From Shinella yambaruensis (lineage in GTDB: Bacteria; Pseudomonadota; Alphaproteobacteria; Rhizobiales; Rhizobiaceae), in contig NZ_JALJCK010000008.1 of the NCBI RefSeq assembly GCF_022899355.1, positions 62,001 to 126,000 on the forward strand: a DNA stretch of 64,000 bases, read 5' to 3'. The position numbers and the translations under genes are program-made. This document shows, in pieces, positions 45,306 to 53,861 of the stretch; the first letter of the stretch is position 1; each line of letters begins with the position of its first letter. The notes under the pieces are model-generated. The model was not told where the DNA came from. It saw only the letters and a list, made by a program, of their open reading frames with translations, and ran no database searches.

Positions 45306-46846
45306 GCCCGCAATTCTCCAATGACTTTCGCCGCGACGCGCACGGCATTGCCGGGCAGGTAGGCGAGCGGCGTTTCCTCGATCTCGGCGAGCGTCGTCGT
45401 TTCGGCGGCCGCGCCCGCCTCGACGGCGCGCGCCCGCGCCTCCGCGACGACGGATTCGAGCGCGATCTCGCGCGTCGTGCCTTCCAGCGAGACCACGCTG
45501 TCGACCTCGCCGGACACCTGCGCGATGGCCGCGCCGATGGCGTTGGCCGAGCCGAAATGATCCGGCTTCAGCGAAACGGAGGTGCCTTCCAGCAATCCTT
45601 CGACCAGCACGGAGCCGCCGCCGACGAGGATGGCCGGGATCGGCTCGGCGCTCGGCTTCATGCGGTCGAGCACGGTCTCGATGCTGGCCTTCATCTGCGC
45701 CAGCATCTTCTGAGCGAAATCCGGCGTGATGTGGGAAAGGCGGCTGCGGTCGCCGAGGTCGGCGAGGCCGGCGGCAACCGCGATGTCCGTTGCCGTCAGC
45801 GTGTCGCCGCCAAAGCACAGCGCCCTTTGCGGCAGGCGGAAGCCGACGGAGTCGGGGCCGACGGTCGGCGCAGCGCCGGGGCGCACGATGCTACCGCCGC
45901 CGAGGCCGAAGGAATAGACGTCGGGCACGCGGAAATTGGTCGGCACGCCGCCGATCATCGCGCCCTCGCTGCGGGTGCGCGGGAAACCGGCGACGAGCAT
46001 GCCGATATCCGTCGTCGTGCCGCCGATATCGATGACCGCGGCGTCGGAAAGCCCGGTGAGGAAGGCGGCGCCGCGCATGGAGTTGGTCGGGCCGGAGGCG
46101 ATGGTGAAGACCGGGTAGCGTTCGGCGAAGTCCGCCGCCATCAGCGTGCCGTCGTTCTGGGTGAGATAGAGCGGGCAGGCAAGGCCGAGCGCGGCGAAGG
46201 CCGAGCGGAAGGCGCCGACCGTCTCGCGGCCGAGCGTGTGGAGGCTGGCATTGAGGATCGCCGCGTTCTCGCGCGGCAGGAGGCCGGTGCGGCCGATGCG
46301 GTGCGACAGGCTGATCGCGGCATCCGGCATTTCCTCGGCGACGATGGCGGCCGCCTCGATCTCCATGCGCGGATCGACCAGCGCGAAGACGGAACAGATC
46401 GCGATGGCGGAGATGCCCCGGGCGCGCCAGTCGCGGCAGGCCGCGCGGATGGCGAGGCCATCGAGCGGCGCGATGTCCGAGCCGTCATAGTTGAGGCCGC
46501 CGCCGACCAGCGCCGCGCCGCCCTCGACGATGGGACGCAGGGTGTCCGGCCAGTCGATCATCGGCAGCAGCGAGCGCGTCGCCGCGCCGCAGAGCCGGAG
46601 CACGCCGACCTTCTCCAGGTGCCGTCCCTCGACCACCGCATTGAGGAAATGCGTGGTACCGATCATCACGCCGTTGACCGCGCCGGCGGCGATGCCGGCC
46701 TCGGCCAGCACCGTGCGGATCGCCGCCGCGACGCCGGAGGTCACGTCCGCCGTGGTCGCGGATTTCACCGTGGCCAGAACCGTCGTGCCGGAGAGCAGCG
46801 CCGCATCCGTATTGGTTCCGCCCACATCCACCCCGATGCGCAGCAT
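45302..46846 (-). CDS. Hydantoinase/oxoprolinase-family protein (HyuA-like)
   Basis: 514 residues. N-terminal ATPase-like fold: GVDVGGTNTDAALL at the start, IGTTHFLNAV, a second phosphate loop DIGGTTTDIGML, and GGDTLTATD. Length is that of short HyuA proteins, without the partner HyuB domain. ATP-dependent opening of a cyclic amide is the family reaction; DUF917 probably completes the enzyme. Ribosome-binding AAGGAT overlaps the end of the Lrp gene, 3 nt upstream. Confidence 0.87.
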   Translation of the reverse strand: MLRIGVDVGGTNTDAALLSGTTVLATVKSATTADVTSGVAAAIRTVLAEAGIAAGAVNGVMIGTTHFLNAVVEGRHLEKVGVLRLCGAATRSLLPMIDWPDTLRPIVEGGAALVGGGLNYDGSDIAPLDGLAIRAACRDWRARGISAIAICSVFALVDPRMEIEAAAIVAEEMPDAAISLSHRIGRTGLLPRENAAILNASLHTLGRETVGAFRSAFAALGLACPLYLTQNDGTLMAADFAERYPVFTIASGPTNSMRGAAFLTGLSDAAVIDIGGTTTDIGMLVAGFPRTRSEGAMIGGVPTNFRVPDVYSFGLGGGSIVRPGAAPTVGPDSVGFRLPQRALCFGGDTLTATDIAVAAGLADLGDRSRLSHITPDFAQKMLAQMKASIETVLDRMKPSAEPIPAILVGGGSVLVEGLLEGTSVSLKPDHFGSANAIGAAIAQVSGEVDSVVSLEGTTREIALESVVAEARARAVEAGAAAETTTLAEIEETPLAYLPGNAVRVAAKVIGELRA

Positions 46847-46849
46847 GGG

Positions 46850-47365
46850 TTATCCTTTCTTCTTGCCGCCGAGGTCCGTGCCGCGGCTGATCGCGGTCGT
46901 CCTCGTGCCGAATACCTTGTAGAGTCGCAGGACGACCGAACTCGTCACGCGCTTCACGCCGGGCAGCTTGCCCAGCTCCTGGTCGATGAATTCGAGAAGC
47001 GCCGCATGATCGGCGACGAAGAGCGAGGCGCTCAGATTGGCCGTGCCGCTGGTGGCGGCGAGGTAGCCGATCTCGTCATATTCGGCGAGCTGAATGGCGA
47101 CCTCTTCCTGCCGGCCCGGCTCGACCTCGATCAGAAGCTCGACCTGCACGTCGCGCCCCAGCGCCACGGGATCGGGAATGGCGCCGATGACGATCATCTT
47201 GGCCTGCAGCAGGCCGGCGATGCGGTTGCGGATGGTGCGCTCGGAGACGCTGCCGATCCGGCCGGCGATCTCGGCGGCCGAAAGGCGTCCGTCCTCGCTG
47301 AGGTAGCGGATGATCTCGCGGTCCAGATCGTCGACGAGGTAGCGTTGGCTCATGCGCGGTTCCAT
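46850..47365 (-). CDS. Lrp/AsnC-family regulator
   Basis: 171 residues from ATG 47365 (or 167 from ATG 47353; upstream sequence does not decide). Helix-turn-helix LSAAEIAGRIGSVSERTIRNRIAGL and a RAM-like sensor domain (VELLIEVEPGRQEEVA; LPGVKRVTSSVVLRLYKV). First gene of the HyuA-DUF917-ABC operon, a frequent layout for a local amino-acid-type sensor. Three T(T/G)CCG-N3-CGG(A/C)A palindromes lie upstream. Confidence 0.9.
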   Translation of the reverse strand: MEPRMSQRYLVDDLDREIIRYLSEDGRLSAAEIAGRIGSVSERTIRNRIAGLLQAKMIVIGAIPDPVALGRDVQVELLIEVEPGRQEEVAIQLAEYDEIGYLAATSGTANLSASLFVADHAALLEFIDQELGKLPGVKRVTSSVVLRLYKVFGTRTTAISRGTDLGGKKKG

Positions 47366-47390
47366 TTCGGCCTGAATGCATCAAGTAAAT

Positions 47391-47403
47391 TTCCGAAACG
47401 GAA
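47391..47403. promoter_or_regulatory. Palindrome upstream of the Lrp gene, site 1
   Basis: TTCCGAAACGGAA, perfect 5-bp arms around AAA, 26 bp before the lrp start. A half-site TTCCGAAAAT lies at 47441. Confidence 0.5.
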
Positions 47404-47481
47404 TTGTGTCAAGAATATTTCAGCCATATCGGGCCATTCTTTCCGAAAATATCCCGGTTTTCGGCTTCCGGATGCAGAAAA

Positions 47482-47496
47482 TTGCCGATCCGGCAA
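47482..47496. promoter_or_regulatory. Palindrome upstream of the Lrp gene, site 2
   Basis: TTGCCGATCCGGCAA, perfect 6-bp arms around ATC; same TNCCG-N3-CGGNA layout as the other two sites. Confidence 0.45.
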
Positions 47497-47526
47497 CCGG
47501 AGAAGAGTCTTTCCGGGGCTGTCCGT

Positions 47527-47539
47527 TGCCGAAACGGAA
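47527..47539. promoter_or_regulatory. Palindrome upstream of the Lrp gene, site 3
   Basis: TGCCGAAACGGAA, 12 of 13 bases identical to site 1. Lies between the lacI stop (47599) and the lrp gene. Confidence 0.45.
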
Positions 47540-47598
47540 ACGCGCGGACGCAGCCCGCCGCCTGCCCACGGCGCGGTTTCCGGGCGGCTTTGGAGGGG

Positions 47599-48645
47599 TC
47601 AGAGGCCGGCGGTCTTCCGCAGCGGCAGGTTTTCCTTCAGCAGCACCTCGATGCGGATGCGCTCCTGCGAGGCGAGAAGCTCGCGATGGTCGGCGCGGGC
47701 GCGCATGATGCGCAGGGCGCTGCGCACGGCATGGCCGGGGTCCTGCGCGATCACGGCGTCGATGCGCTCGTCCATCAGCGCCTGCGCGCTGAAGGGCGTG
47801 TGCTCGTGGGCGATGACGGTGAGGGGGCGGTCCCCTTGCGCGTTCCAGACGGCGGTGAGGGGGACGCGCGCCTCGGAACTCAGGACATAGACGGCGACGG
47901 TGTCGGGATTGTGCTGCAGCGTGCGCCGGATGATGAGGTCGGCGCGCTTCTCGTCCGCATAGGTCTCCAGCGAGGGCAGGCTCTCGAGATGCGGGAACTG
48001 CGCGTTGATGATGCTGTCGAAGCCGAGGCGGCGCTGGATGCTGTCGAGCGCCATCATGGTCTCGGCGACGACCATGATCTTGCCCGGCCGCGCTCCGATG
48101 AAGCGGCCGGCGATCTTGCCGGCCGTCGCGCCGGCGGCGAAGTTGTCGATGCCGACATAGTCGGCGCTCTCCAGCCGCTCCTGGCCGGAGAGGAACTGCA
48201 CCACCTTGACGCCCCGCTCGACGAGGCGCAGCAGCGCGTCGCGCACCTGCGGCGATTCCGGCGCCATCACGGCGACGCCGTCCACCGCGTCGTGGTCGAT
48301 GGCGGTGAGGTACTTGGCGACGTGGTGCGGGTCGCTCATCGGGATCTGCACGGCCCCGACCTCGGTGGAATCGGCGCGCAAGGCCTCCTTGGCCTCGCGC
48401 ACGCGGGCGAGGAGTTCGGCAAGATACTGGTCGCCGGAGGTCGGCAGCACGAAGCGGAAGCGGTAGGTCTTGTTGCGTGCCAGCGCCACGGCGGCGGGAT
48501 TGCGCACGAAGCCGATGCGCTCGATGGCCTCGGCCACCTTCCTTGCGGCCTTCGGGCTGACATTCGGCCGCTCGTTGAGCACGCGATCGACCGTCGCGAG
48601 GCTGACACCCGCGGCTTCTGCCAGGTCTTTCGCGGTGGGCCGCAT
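47599..48645 (-). CDS. LacI-family transcriptional regulator
   Basis: 348 residues. Helix-turn-helix at the extreme N-terminus (TAKDLAEAAGVSLATVDRVLNERPNVS), hinge, then a sugar-binding-like effector domain. Divergent from the ABC/DhaK-DhaL operon at 48933; two LacI-type palindromes lie between them, one inside the likely promoter. Probably represses that operon until an imported ketose or polyol binds (inference). Confidence 0.92.
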   Translation of the reverse strand: MRPTAKDLAEAAGVSLATVDRVLNERPNVSPKAARKVAEAIERIGFVRNPAAVALARNKTYRFRFVLPTSGDQYLAELLARVREAKEALRADSTEVGAVQIPMSDPHHVAKYLTAIDHDAVDGVAVMAPESPQVRDALLRLVERGVKVVQFLSGQERLESADYVGIDNFAAGATAGKIAGRFIGARPGKIMVVAETMMALDSIQRRLGFDSIINAQFPHLESLPSLETYADEKRADLIIRRTLQHNPDTVAVYVLSSEARVPLTAVWNAQGDRPLTVIAHEHTPFSAQALMDERIDAVIAQDPGHAVRSALRIMRARADHRELLASQERIRIEVLLKENLPLRKTAGL

Positions 48646-48715
48646 TCTCCGCTCTCTTTCACGACGGCGTGATCCTGATCCGATTCCTCCAACAAAAGCA
48701 GGCGAAAAGCAAGAA

Positions 48716-48733
48716 TTGAAGTGCGCACCTCAA
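48716..48733. promoter_or_regulatory. LacI operator, site 1
   Basis: TTGAAGTGCGCACCTCAA, an 18-bp palindrome with one mismatch and a central CG, as in LacI-family operators. Centres of the two sites are 30 bp apart, about three helical turns. Confidence 0.8.
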
Positions 48734-48740
48734 AAATTGC

Positions 48741-48769
48741 TTGCATTGAGGTGCGCACCTCAATATGAC
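48741..48769 (+). promoter_or_regulatory. Likely promoter of the ABC/DhaK-DhaL operon
   Basis: TTGCAT (48741-48746), a 17-bp spacer and TATGAC (48764-48769). The second LacI palindrome occupies the spacer, so bound repressor would block RNA polymerase. Leader of about 155 nt to the first gene. Confidence 0.5.
48746..48763. promoter_or_regulatory. LacI operator, site 2
   Basis: TTGAGGTGCGCACCTCAA, a perfect 18-bp palindrome located between -35 and -10 hexamers of the predicted promoter. Confidence 0.85.
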
Positions 48770-48932
48770 TCGTTGCGTGGCCGGCAGGAGGAACGGCGCG
48801 TGCCACAAGAGGCGGCGCGGAGGAGGAGGGCCCGATTGCGGGCCCGCCGGAAAGCCAGTCCGCGCCATATGCCCGCACCGGGCGTTTTCAGCCTTCCGAT
48901 GGGGTCGGAAGGCGAGGGAGGAGGTCCCCGCC

Positions 48933-50267
48933 ATGACATTTCGCCATGCCACATCACTGGCCGCTTTCGCGGCCCTCTTGGCCGCCGGCGCCGCAGCCAC
49001 GGGTGAAGCGAGCGCAAAGGATCTGACGCTGTGCTGGGCCGCATGGGACCCGGCGAACGCGCTCGTCGAGCTCAGCAAGGATTTCGAGGCCAAGAACGGC
49101 GTCACGATGAAATTCGAGTTCGTGCCATGGCCGAACTTCGCCGACCGCATGCTCAACGAGCTGAATTCCGGCGGCAAGCTCTGCGACCTGATGATCGGCG
49201 ACAGCCAGTGGATCGGCGGCGCGGCGGAGAACGGCCAGTACGTCAAGCTCAACGATTTCTTCGACAAGGAAGGAATCAAGATGGACGACTTCATTCCCGC
49301 GACCGTCGTCGGTTACGCGGAATGGCCGAAGAACTCGCCGAACTACTGGGCGCTGCCGGCCTTCGGCGACGTCGTCGGCTGGAGCTACCGCAAGGACTGG
49401 TTCGAACGGCCCGAGCTGCAGGCGGCGTTCAAGGAGAAATACGGCCGCGACCTCGCCGTGCCGAAGACCTTTGCCGAATTGAAGGACATCGCCGAATTCT
49501 TCCAGAAGCGCGAGATCGACGGCAAGACCGTCTACGGCGCGGCGATCTATACGGAGCGCGGCTCCGAAGGCATCACCATGGGTGTGATGGACGTGCTCTA
49601 CAGCTTCGGCTTCCAGTACGAGAACCCGGACAAGCCCTATGAGCTGGAAGGCTACGTGAACTCCGCCAAGGCGGTGGCGGGCCTGGAATTCTACAAGCAG
49701 CTCTACGATTGCTGCACGCCGCCCGGCCATTCCGACGCCTACATGTCCGAGGATATCGACGCCTACAAGTCGGGCCAGGTCGCGCTGCACATGAACTTCG
49801 CCTTCACCTGGCCGGGCATCCATGCCGACGCCAATGTCGGCGGCGAGAAGTCCGGCTATTTCCCGAACCCGGCAGGCCCGGACGGCGTCGCCTTCGCCCA
49901 GCTCGGCGGGCAGGGCATTTCCGTGGTCGCGGCCTCGGAAAAGCAGGAGGATGCGCTCGCCTATATCAAATGGTTCGCCCAGCCGGAAATCCAGGAAAAA
50001 TGGTGGCAGATGGGCGGCTATTCGGCGCTGCGCAAGGTGGTCGAGGATCCAAGCTTCGCCACCAGCCAGCCCTATGCGCAGACCTTCCTCGATTCCATGG
50101 CGATCGTGAAGGATTTCTGGGCCGAGCCCGCCTATGCCTCGCTCTTGCAGGCGGCGCAGAAACGCTTCCACGACTATGTCGTCGCCGGCCAGGGCTCCGC
50201 GCAGGACGCGCTCGACGGCCTTGCCAAGGACTGGACGCAGGTCTTCGACGACGAAGGCAAGTACTGA
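48933..50267 (+). CDS. Sugar/polyol-type ABC transporter binding protein (family 1)
   Basis: 444 residues. Sec signal peptide (SLAAFAALLAAGAAATGEASA-KD). Strong ribosome-binding site GGGAGGAGG. Family 1 features: LCWAAWDPANALVELSKDFEAKNGV, DLMIGDSQWIGGAAENG, QGISVVAASEKQEDALAYIKWF. Ligand unknown; the DhaK-DhaL kinase at the operon end suggests a short-chain ketose or polyol. A repeat and a hairpin separate it from the permeases. Confidence 0.92.
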   Translation: MTFRHATSLAAFAALLAAGAAATGEASAKDLTLCWAAWDPANALVELSKDFEAKNGVTMKFEFVPWPNFADRMLNELNSGGKLCDLMIGDSQWIGGAAENGQYVKLNDFFDKEGIKMDDFIPATVVGYAEWPKNSPNYWALPAFGDVVGWSYRKDWFERPELQAAFKEKYGRDLAVPKTFAELKDIAEFFQKREIDGKTVYGAAIYTERGSEGITMGVMDVLYSFGFQYENPDKPYELEGYVNSAKAVAGLEFYKQLYDCCTPPGHSDAYMSEDIDAYKSGQVALHMNFAFTWPGIHADANVGGEKSGYFPNPAGPDGVAFAQLGGQGISVVAASEKQEDALAYIKWFAQPEIQEKWWQMGGYSALRKVVEDPSFATSQPYAQTFLDSMAIVKDFWAEPAYASLLQAAQKRFHDYVVAGQGSAQDALDGLAKDWTQVFDDEGKY

Positions 50268-50361
50268 CGCCGCCGGGCGGCCGGGTTGAGCGCAAGCCGA
50301 TGCGGCTCCCTTCTTTCCATGGAGCAGGGCCATCGCATCGGAAAGGAAACCGCTGCCAAAT

Positions 50362-50490
50362 CCCCTTCTCCCCCGCGGGGAGAAGGTGCCGGCAGGCGGA
50401 TGAGGGGGATGCCGCAAGCGCAAAGGCTCGATCCGAGCCACCCCCTCATCCGGCCCTTCGGGCCACCTTCTCCCCGCGGGGGAGAAGGGG
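50362..50490. repeat. Palindromic repeat family B, copy 3
   Basis: 129 bp, the same length and arms as copy 2 (35664). Located in the 421-bp gap between the binding protein and first permease (50268-50688). The rest of this gap holds a hairpin at 50631 and no supportable gene. Confidence 0.85.
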
Positions 50491-50630
50491 AGAACGGCAA
50501 CGTCGAACCCCAATGCGATGGCGCTGCCCCCTCGAGGAGAAGGGAAACGAGGCACCTTCTTGCGTCGCGGCCGATCGTCTTCATACTCTGCCCTGTCCCG
50601 CCGCCTCCCAGCGGGCCACGGGCGCGGCCG

Positions 50631-50653
50631 GAGCCGGGGATCTGCCCCGGCTC
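50631..50653 (+). terminator. Hairpin between binding-protein and permease genes
   Basis: Perfect 9-bp stem GAGCCGGGG/CCCCGGCTC with loop ATCTG, no T-run. Position suits a hairpin that protects the binding-protein mRNA or lowers downstream expression. Confidence 0.5.
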
Positions 50654-50688
50654 TGTCGCCGCCCAGTCAGATAGTCAGGGGAACACCC

Positions 50689-51636
50689 ATGCTGAAATCC
50701 TCCGTGGACCGGATCGCCGAGGCGACGCCGCACGCCATTGCCAGACGCATGCACGGCCTGTCCGACCGCGCGCTCGCCTGGCTCTTCGTCGCCCCGTCGA
50801 TCGTGCTCTTGCTGGCGGTCAACATCTTCCCGCTCATCTGGACGATCCGGCTGAGCTTCACCAATTTCCGCGTCAACCGGCCCAATGCCGAGGTCGATTT
50901 CGTCGGCCTGAAGAACTATGCCAGCATCCTGTCCGACCGCGACATCTGGCTGACCATGCAGGCGACGGCGCATTTCCTGATCTGGACCATCGTGCTGCAG
51001 GTCCTCATCGGCTTCTCGCTCGCCTATCTCATCAACAAGAAGTTCCGCGGCAACGATCTGTGGACGACGATCATCGTGCTGCCGATGATGCTCAGCCCGG
51101 CGGTGGTCGGCAATTTCTGGACCTTCCTCTACCAGCCGCAGATCGGCCTGTTCAACTATGCGGTCGGCTTCCTCACCGGCGCGGACCCCTCCAGCTTCTC
51201 GATGATCGGCGACGTCAAGCTCGCGCCCTGGGCGATCATCATCGTCGACACCTGGATGTGGACGCCCTTCGTCATGCTGATCTGCCTTGCGGGCCTGCGT
51301 TCCATTCCGGGGAGCATCTATGAGGCCGCCGAATGCGACCGCGCCAGCAAGTGGCGGCAGTTCTGGACGATCACCATCCCGCTCGTCCTGCCCTTCCTGA
51401 TGCTCGCCGTGCTCTTTCGCGGCATCGAGAACTTCAAGATGTTCGACCTCGTCGTGCAGCTGACGGGCGGCGGCCCGGGCTCGATCACCGAGCTCACCTC
51501 GATCAACCTCAAGCGCGAGGCCTTCGAGAAGTGGCGCACCGGCTATGCCTCCGCCTATGCCGTCATCCTCTTCGTCACGGTCTTCGGCCTAGCCTCGATC
51601 TACGTCAAGGCGCTCAACAAGGTGAAACAACGATGA
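50689..51636 (+). CDS. Sugar/polyol-type ABC transporter permease (MalF/UgpA-like)
   Basis: 315 residues from ATG 50689. Six membrane segments (LAWLFVAPSIVLLLAVNIFP first) and an EAA loop YEAAECDRASKWRQFWTITIPLV. Partner of the 51633 permease, overlapping it by 4 nt. Confidence 0.92.
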   Translation: MLKSSVDRIAEATPHAIARRMHGLSDRALAWLFVAPSIVLLLAVNIFPLIWTIRLSFTNFRVNRPNAEVDFVGLKNYASILSDRDIWLTMQATAHFLIWTIVLQVLIGFSLAYLINKKFRGNDLWTTIIVLPMMLSPAVVGNFWTFLYQPQIGLFNYAVGFLTGADPSSFSMIGDVKLAPWAIIIVDTWMWTPFVMLICLAGLRSIPGSIYEAAECDRASKWRQFWTITIPLVLPFLMLAVLFRGIENFKMFDLVVQLTGGGPGSITELTSINLKREAFEKWRTGYASAYAVILFVTVFGLASIYVKALNKVKQR

Positions 51637-52574
51637 GCAGCTATTCCGTCACCGAGCCCTCGCCAAGGCAGAAATGGGTCGCGGGCATCCTGGTCGTCGG
51701 CTACGCGCTGATCACCATCCTGCCGCTGGTCTGGATCATCGCCACCAGCTTCAAGACCCCGTCCGACGCCATCGCCTATCCGCCGAAGACCTTCTTCACG
51801 CCGACGGTGGAAGGCTATGTCAACGTCTTCACCACGCGCACCCGGCTTTCGACCGAGCAGTTGCAGGCGCTGGGCGAGCCCACCACCTGGTACGACAAGC
51901 TGGTGCGCAAGGACGGGCTCGTCATTTCCGGCCCCTCGCGTTTTGCCGAACGTTTTACCAATTCCGTCATCATCGGCTTCGGCTCGACGGTGCTCTGCAT
52001 CGTGCTCGGCACGGCGGCTGCCTATGCCTTCTCGCGCTTCAAGGTGCCGCTGAAGGACGATCTTCTCTTCTTCATCCTCTCCACGCGCATGATGCCGCCG
52101 ATCGCCGTCGCCATCCCGATCTTCCTGATGTTCCGCTCGCTCGGCCTCAGCGACACCCATGCCGGCATGATCCTGCTCTATACGGCGGTCAACCTGTCGC
52201 TCTCGGTCTGGCTCTTGAAGGGCTTCATCGACGAGATCCCCGTCGAATACGAGGAGGCGGCGCTGATCGACGGCTATACCCGCTTCCAGGCGTTCTACAA
52301 GGTCGTGCTGCCGCAGGCGGCGACGGGCATCGCCTCCACCGCGATCTTCTGCCTGATCTTCGCCTGGAACGAATATGCCTTCGCCGTCCTGTTGACATCC
52401 GGCAACGCCCAGACGGCCCCGCCCTTCATTCCCACCATCATCGGCGTCAGCGGCCAGGACTGGCCCGCCGTCGCCGCCGGCGCGACGCTCTTCCTCGTGC
52501 CGGTCATGGTGTTCACCATCCTTCTGCGCAAGCATCTCCTGCGCGGCATCACCTTCGGAGCAGTCCGCAAATGA
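51633..52574 (+). CDS. Sugar/polyol-type ABC transporter permease (MalG/UgpE-like)
   Basis: 313 residues. MalG-type features: WIIATSFKTPSDAIAYPP near the N-terminus and the EAA loop YEEAALIDGYTRFQAFYKVVLPQA. It has an unusual periplasmic insert after the first helix (TTRTRLSTEQLQALGEPTTW). Overlaps both neighbours by 4 nt. Confidence 0.92.
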   Translation: MSSYSVTEPSPRQKWVAGILVVGYALITILPLVWIIATSFKTPSDAIAYPPKTFFTPTVEGYVNVFTTRTRLSTEQLQALGEPTTWYDKLVRKDGLVISGPSRFAERFTNSVIIGFGSTVLCIVLGTAAAYAFSRFKVPLKDDLLFFILSTRMMPPIAVAIPIFLMFRSLGLSDTHAGMILLYTAVNLSLSVWLLKGFIDEIPVEYEEAALIDGYTRFQAFYKVVLPQAATGIASTAIFCLIFAWNEYAFAVLLTSGNAQTAPPFIPTIIGVSGQDWPAVAAGATLFLVPVMVFTILLRKHLLRGITFGAVRK

Positions 52575-52759
52575 CACGATTTTTCAACGGCCTCCTGCAT
52601 TTCCGGCGCAGCGCGTGGGAAATGCTGGCCTCGGTGCTGATCGCGGCGGGCGTCGTCATGCTCATGCAGCCCTTCGCGCTCACGCTCTATTCCTGGTCCT
52701 TCGTCGTCACTCTCCTCGGCACGGTGATGTTCATCATCGTCAGCCACTTCCCGGAATAG
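52571..52759 (+). CDS. Small two-helix membrane protein of the ABC operon
   Basis: 62 residues. Two hydrophobic segments (MLASVLIAAGVVMLMQPFAL; WSFVVTLLGTVMFIIVSHF). Start overlaps the permease stop (ATGA), and the first ATPase begins 4 nt after its stop, so it is a real operon member. The rhizobial glycerol ABC system (GlpSTPQUV, from memory) also includes a small protein between transporter genes. Role unknown; perhaps it stabilises the permease complex. Confidence 0.75.
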   Translation: MTRFFNGLLHFRRSAWEMLASVLIAAGVVMLMQPFALTLYSWSFVVTLLGTVMFIIVSHFPE

Positions 52760-52763
52760 GCCG

Positions 52764-53861
52764 ATGGCGCAAATCAGAATCCAGAACGTCCGCAAGGAGT
52801 TCGGCGCCTTCACCGCGGTGCGCTCCTCCTCCTTCACCATCGAGGACGGCGAGTTCTTCATGCTGCTCGGCCCCTCCGGCTGCGGCAAGACGACGACGCT
52901 GCGCATGATGGCCGGCCTCGAACTGCCGACCTCGGGCGAGATCTTCATCGACGGCGAGGAGGTCGGCATGAAGCCGGCCAGCCAGCGCGACATCGCCTTC
53001 GTCTTCCAGATGTTCGCGCTCTACCCGCACATGAACGTGCGCAAGAACATCTCCTATCCGCTGGTCAGCCAGGGCATGAAGCGCGAGGAGGTGAAGACGC
53101 GCGTCGCGGAGGTCGCCCGCATCCTCAGGATCGAGCATATCCTCGACAAGCCGGTCGGCGGGCTTTCCGGCGGCGACCGCCAGCGCGTGGCGCTCGGCAG
53201 GGCCATCGTGCGCCGGCCGAAGGCCTTCTTCATGGACGAGCCGCTCGGTGCGCTCGACGCGGAATTCCGCGAGCACATGGCGGAAGAACTGCGCGCGCTG
53301 CACGACCGCATGGGCGCGACCACCGTCTATGTCACGCACGACCAGCTCGAAGCCATGCAGATGGGCGACAAGATCGTCGTCATGAACCACGGCGTCGTCG
53401 AGCAGTTCGGCCGGCCGCAGCAGATCTACGACTGGCCGGCGACGAAATTCGTCGCCCAGTTCATCGGCTCGCCCTCGATGAATTTCCTGGAGTTCGAAGG
53501 CATGATCGGCATCGGCGGCAGCAGCGTCGATCTCGGCGGCGTCACGGTCAACGTGCCCGCCGCGCGCGAAGGCCGCGACGGCCGCCTGACGCTCGGCGTC
53601 CGGCCGGAACATGTGAAGTTCCGCGACGATGCCGCCTATCGCGGCCGTGTCAGCGCCGTCGAATATCTCGGCACGACGCAGATCGTCACCCTTTCGACGG
53701 AACACGGCGAGGTGAAAGCCCGCATCTCCTCGGCGCAGCTGGTGCGGGAGGAGGAGCTTGTCGGCCTCGATTTCGACGCGCGGACCCTCTCGCTCTTCGA
53801 TGCGGAAAGCGGCAAGGCCCTCCTCTCGGAGGGCAATGAAGGAGTGCTCGGACATGGCTGA
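52764..53861 (+). CDS. ABC transporter ATP-binding protein 1 (MalK-like)
   Basis: 365 residues. GPSGCGKTT, VFQMFALYP (Q-loop), FFMDEPLGALD, VTHDQLE. The signature reads LSGGDRQR instead of LSGGQQQR. C-terminal TOBE-like domain. Overlaps the second ATPase gene by 8 nt; two different ATPases in one operon suggest a heterodimeric motor. Confidence 0.92.
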   Translation: MAQIRIQNVRKEFGAFTAVRSSSFTIEDGEFFMLLGPSGCGKTTTLRMMAGLELPTSGEIFIDGEEVGMKPASQRDIAFVFQMFALYPHMNVRKNISYPLVSQGMKREEVKTRVAEVARILRIEHILDKPVGGLSGGDRQRVALGRAIVRRPKAFFMDEPLGALDAEFREHMAEELRALHDRMGATTVYVTHDQLEAMQMGDKIVVMNHGVVEQFGRPQQIYDWPATKFVAQFIGSPSMNFLEFEGMIGIGGSSVDLGGVTVNVPAAREGRDGRLTLGVRPEHVKFRDDAAYRGRVSAVEYLGTTQIVTLSTEHGEVKARISSAQLVREEELVGLDFDARTLSLFDAESGKALLSEGNEGVLGHG

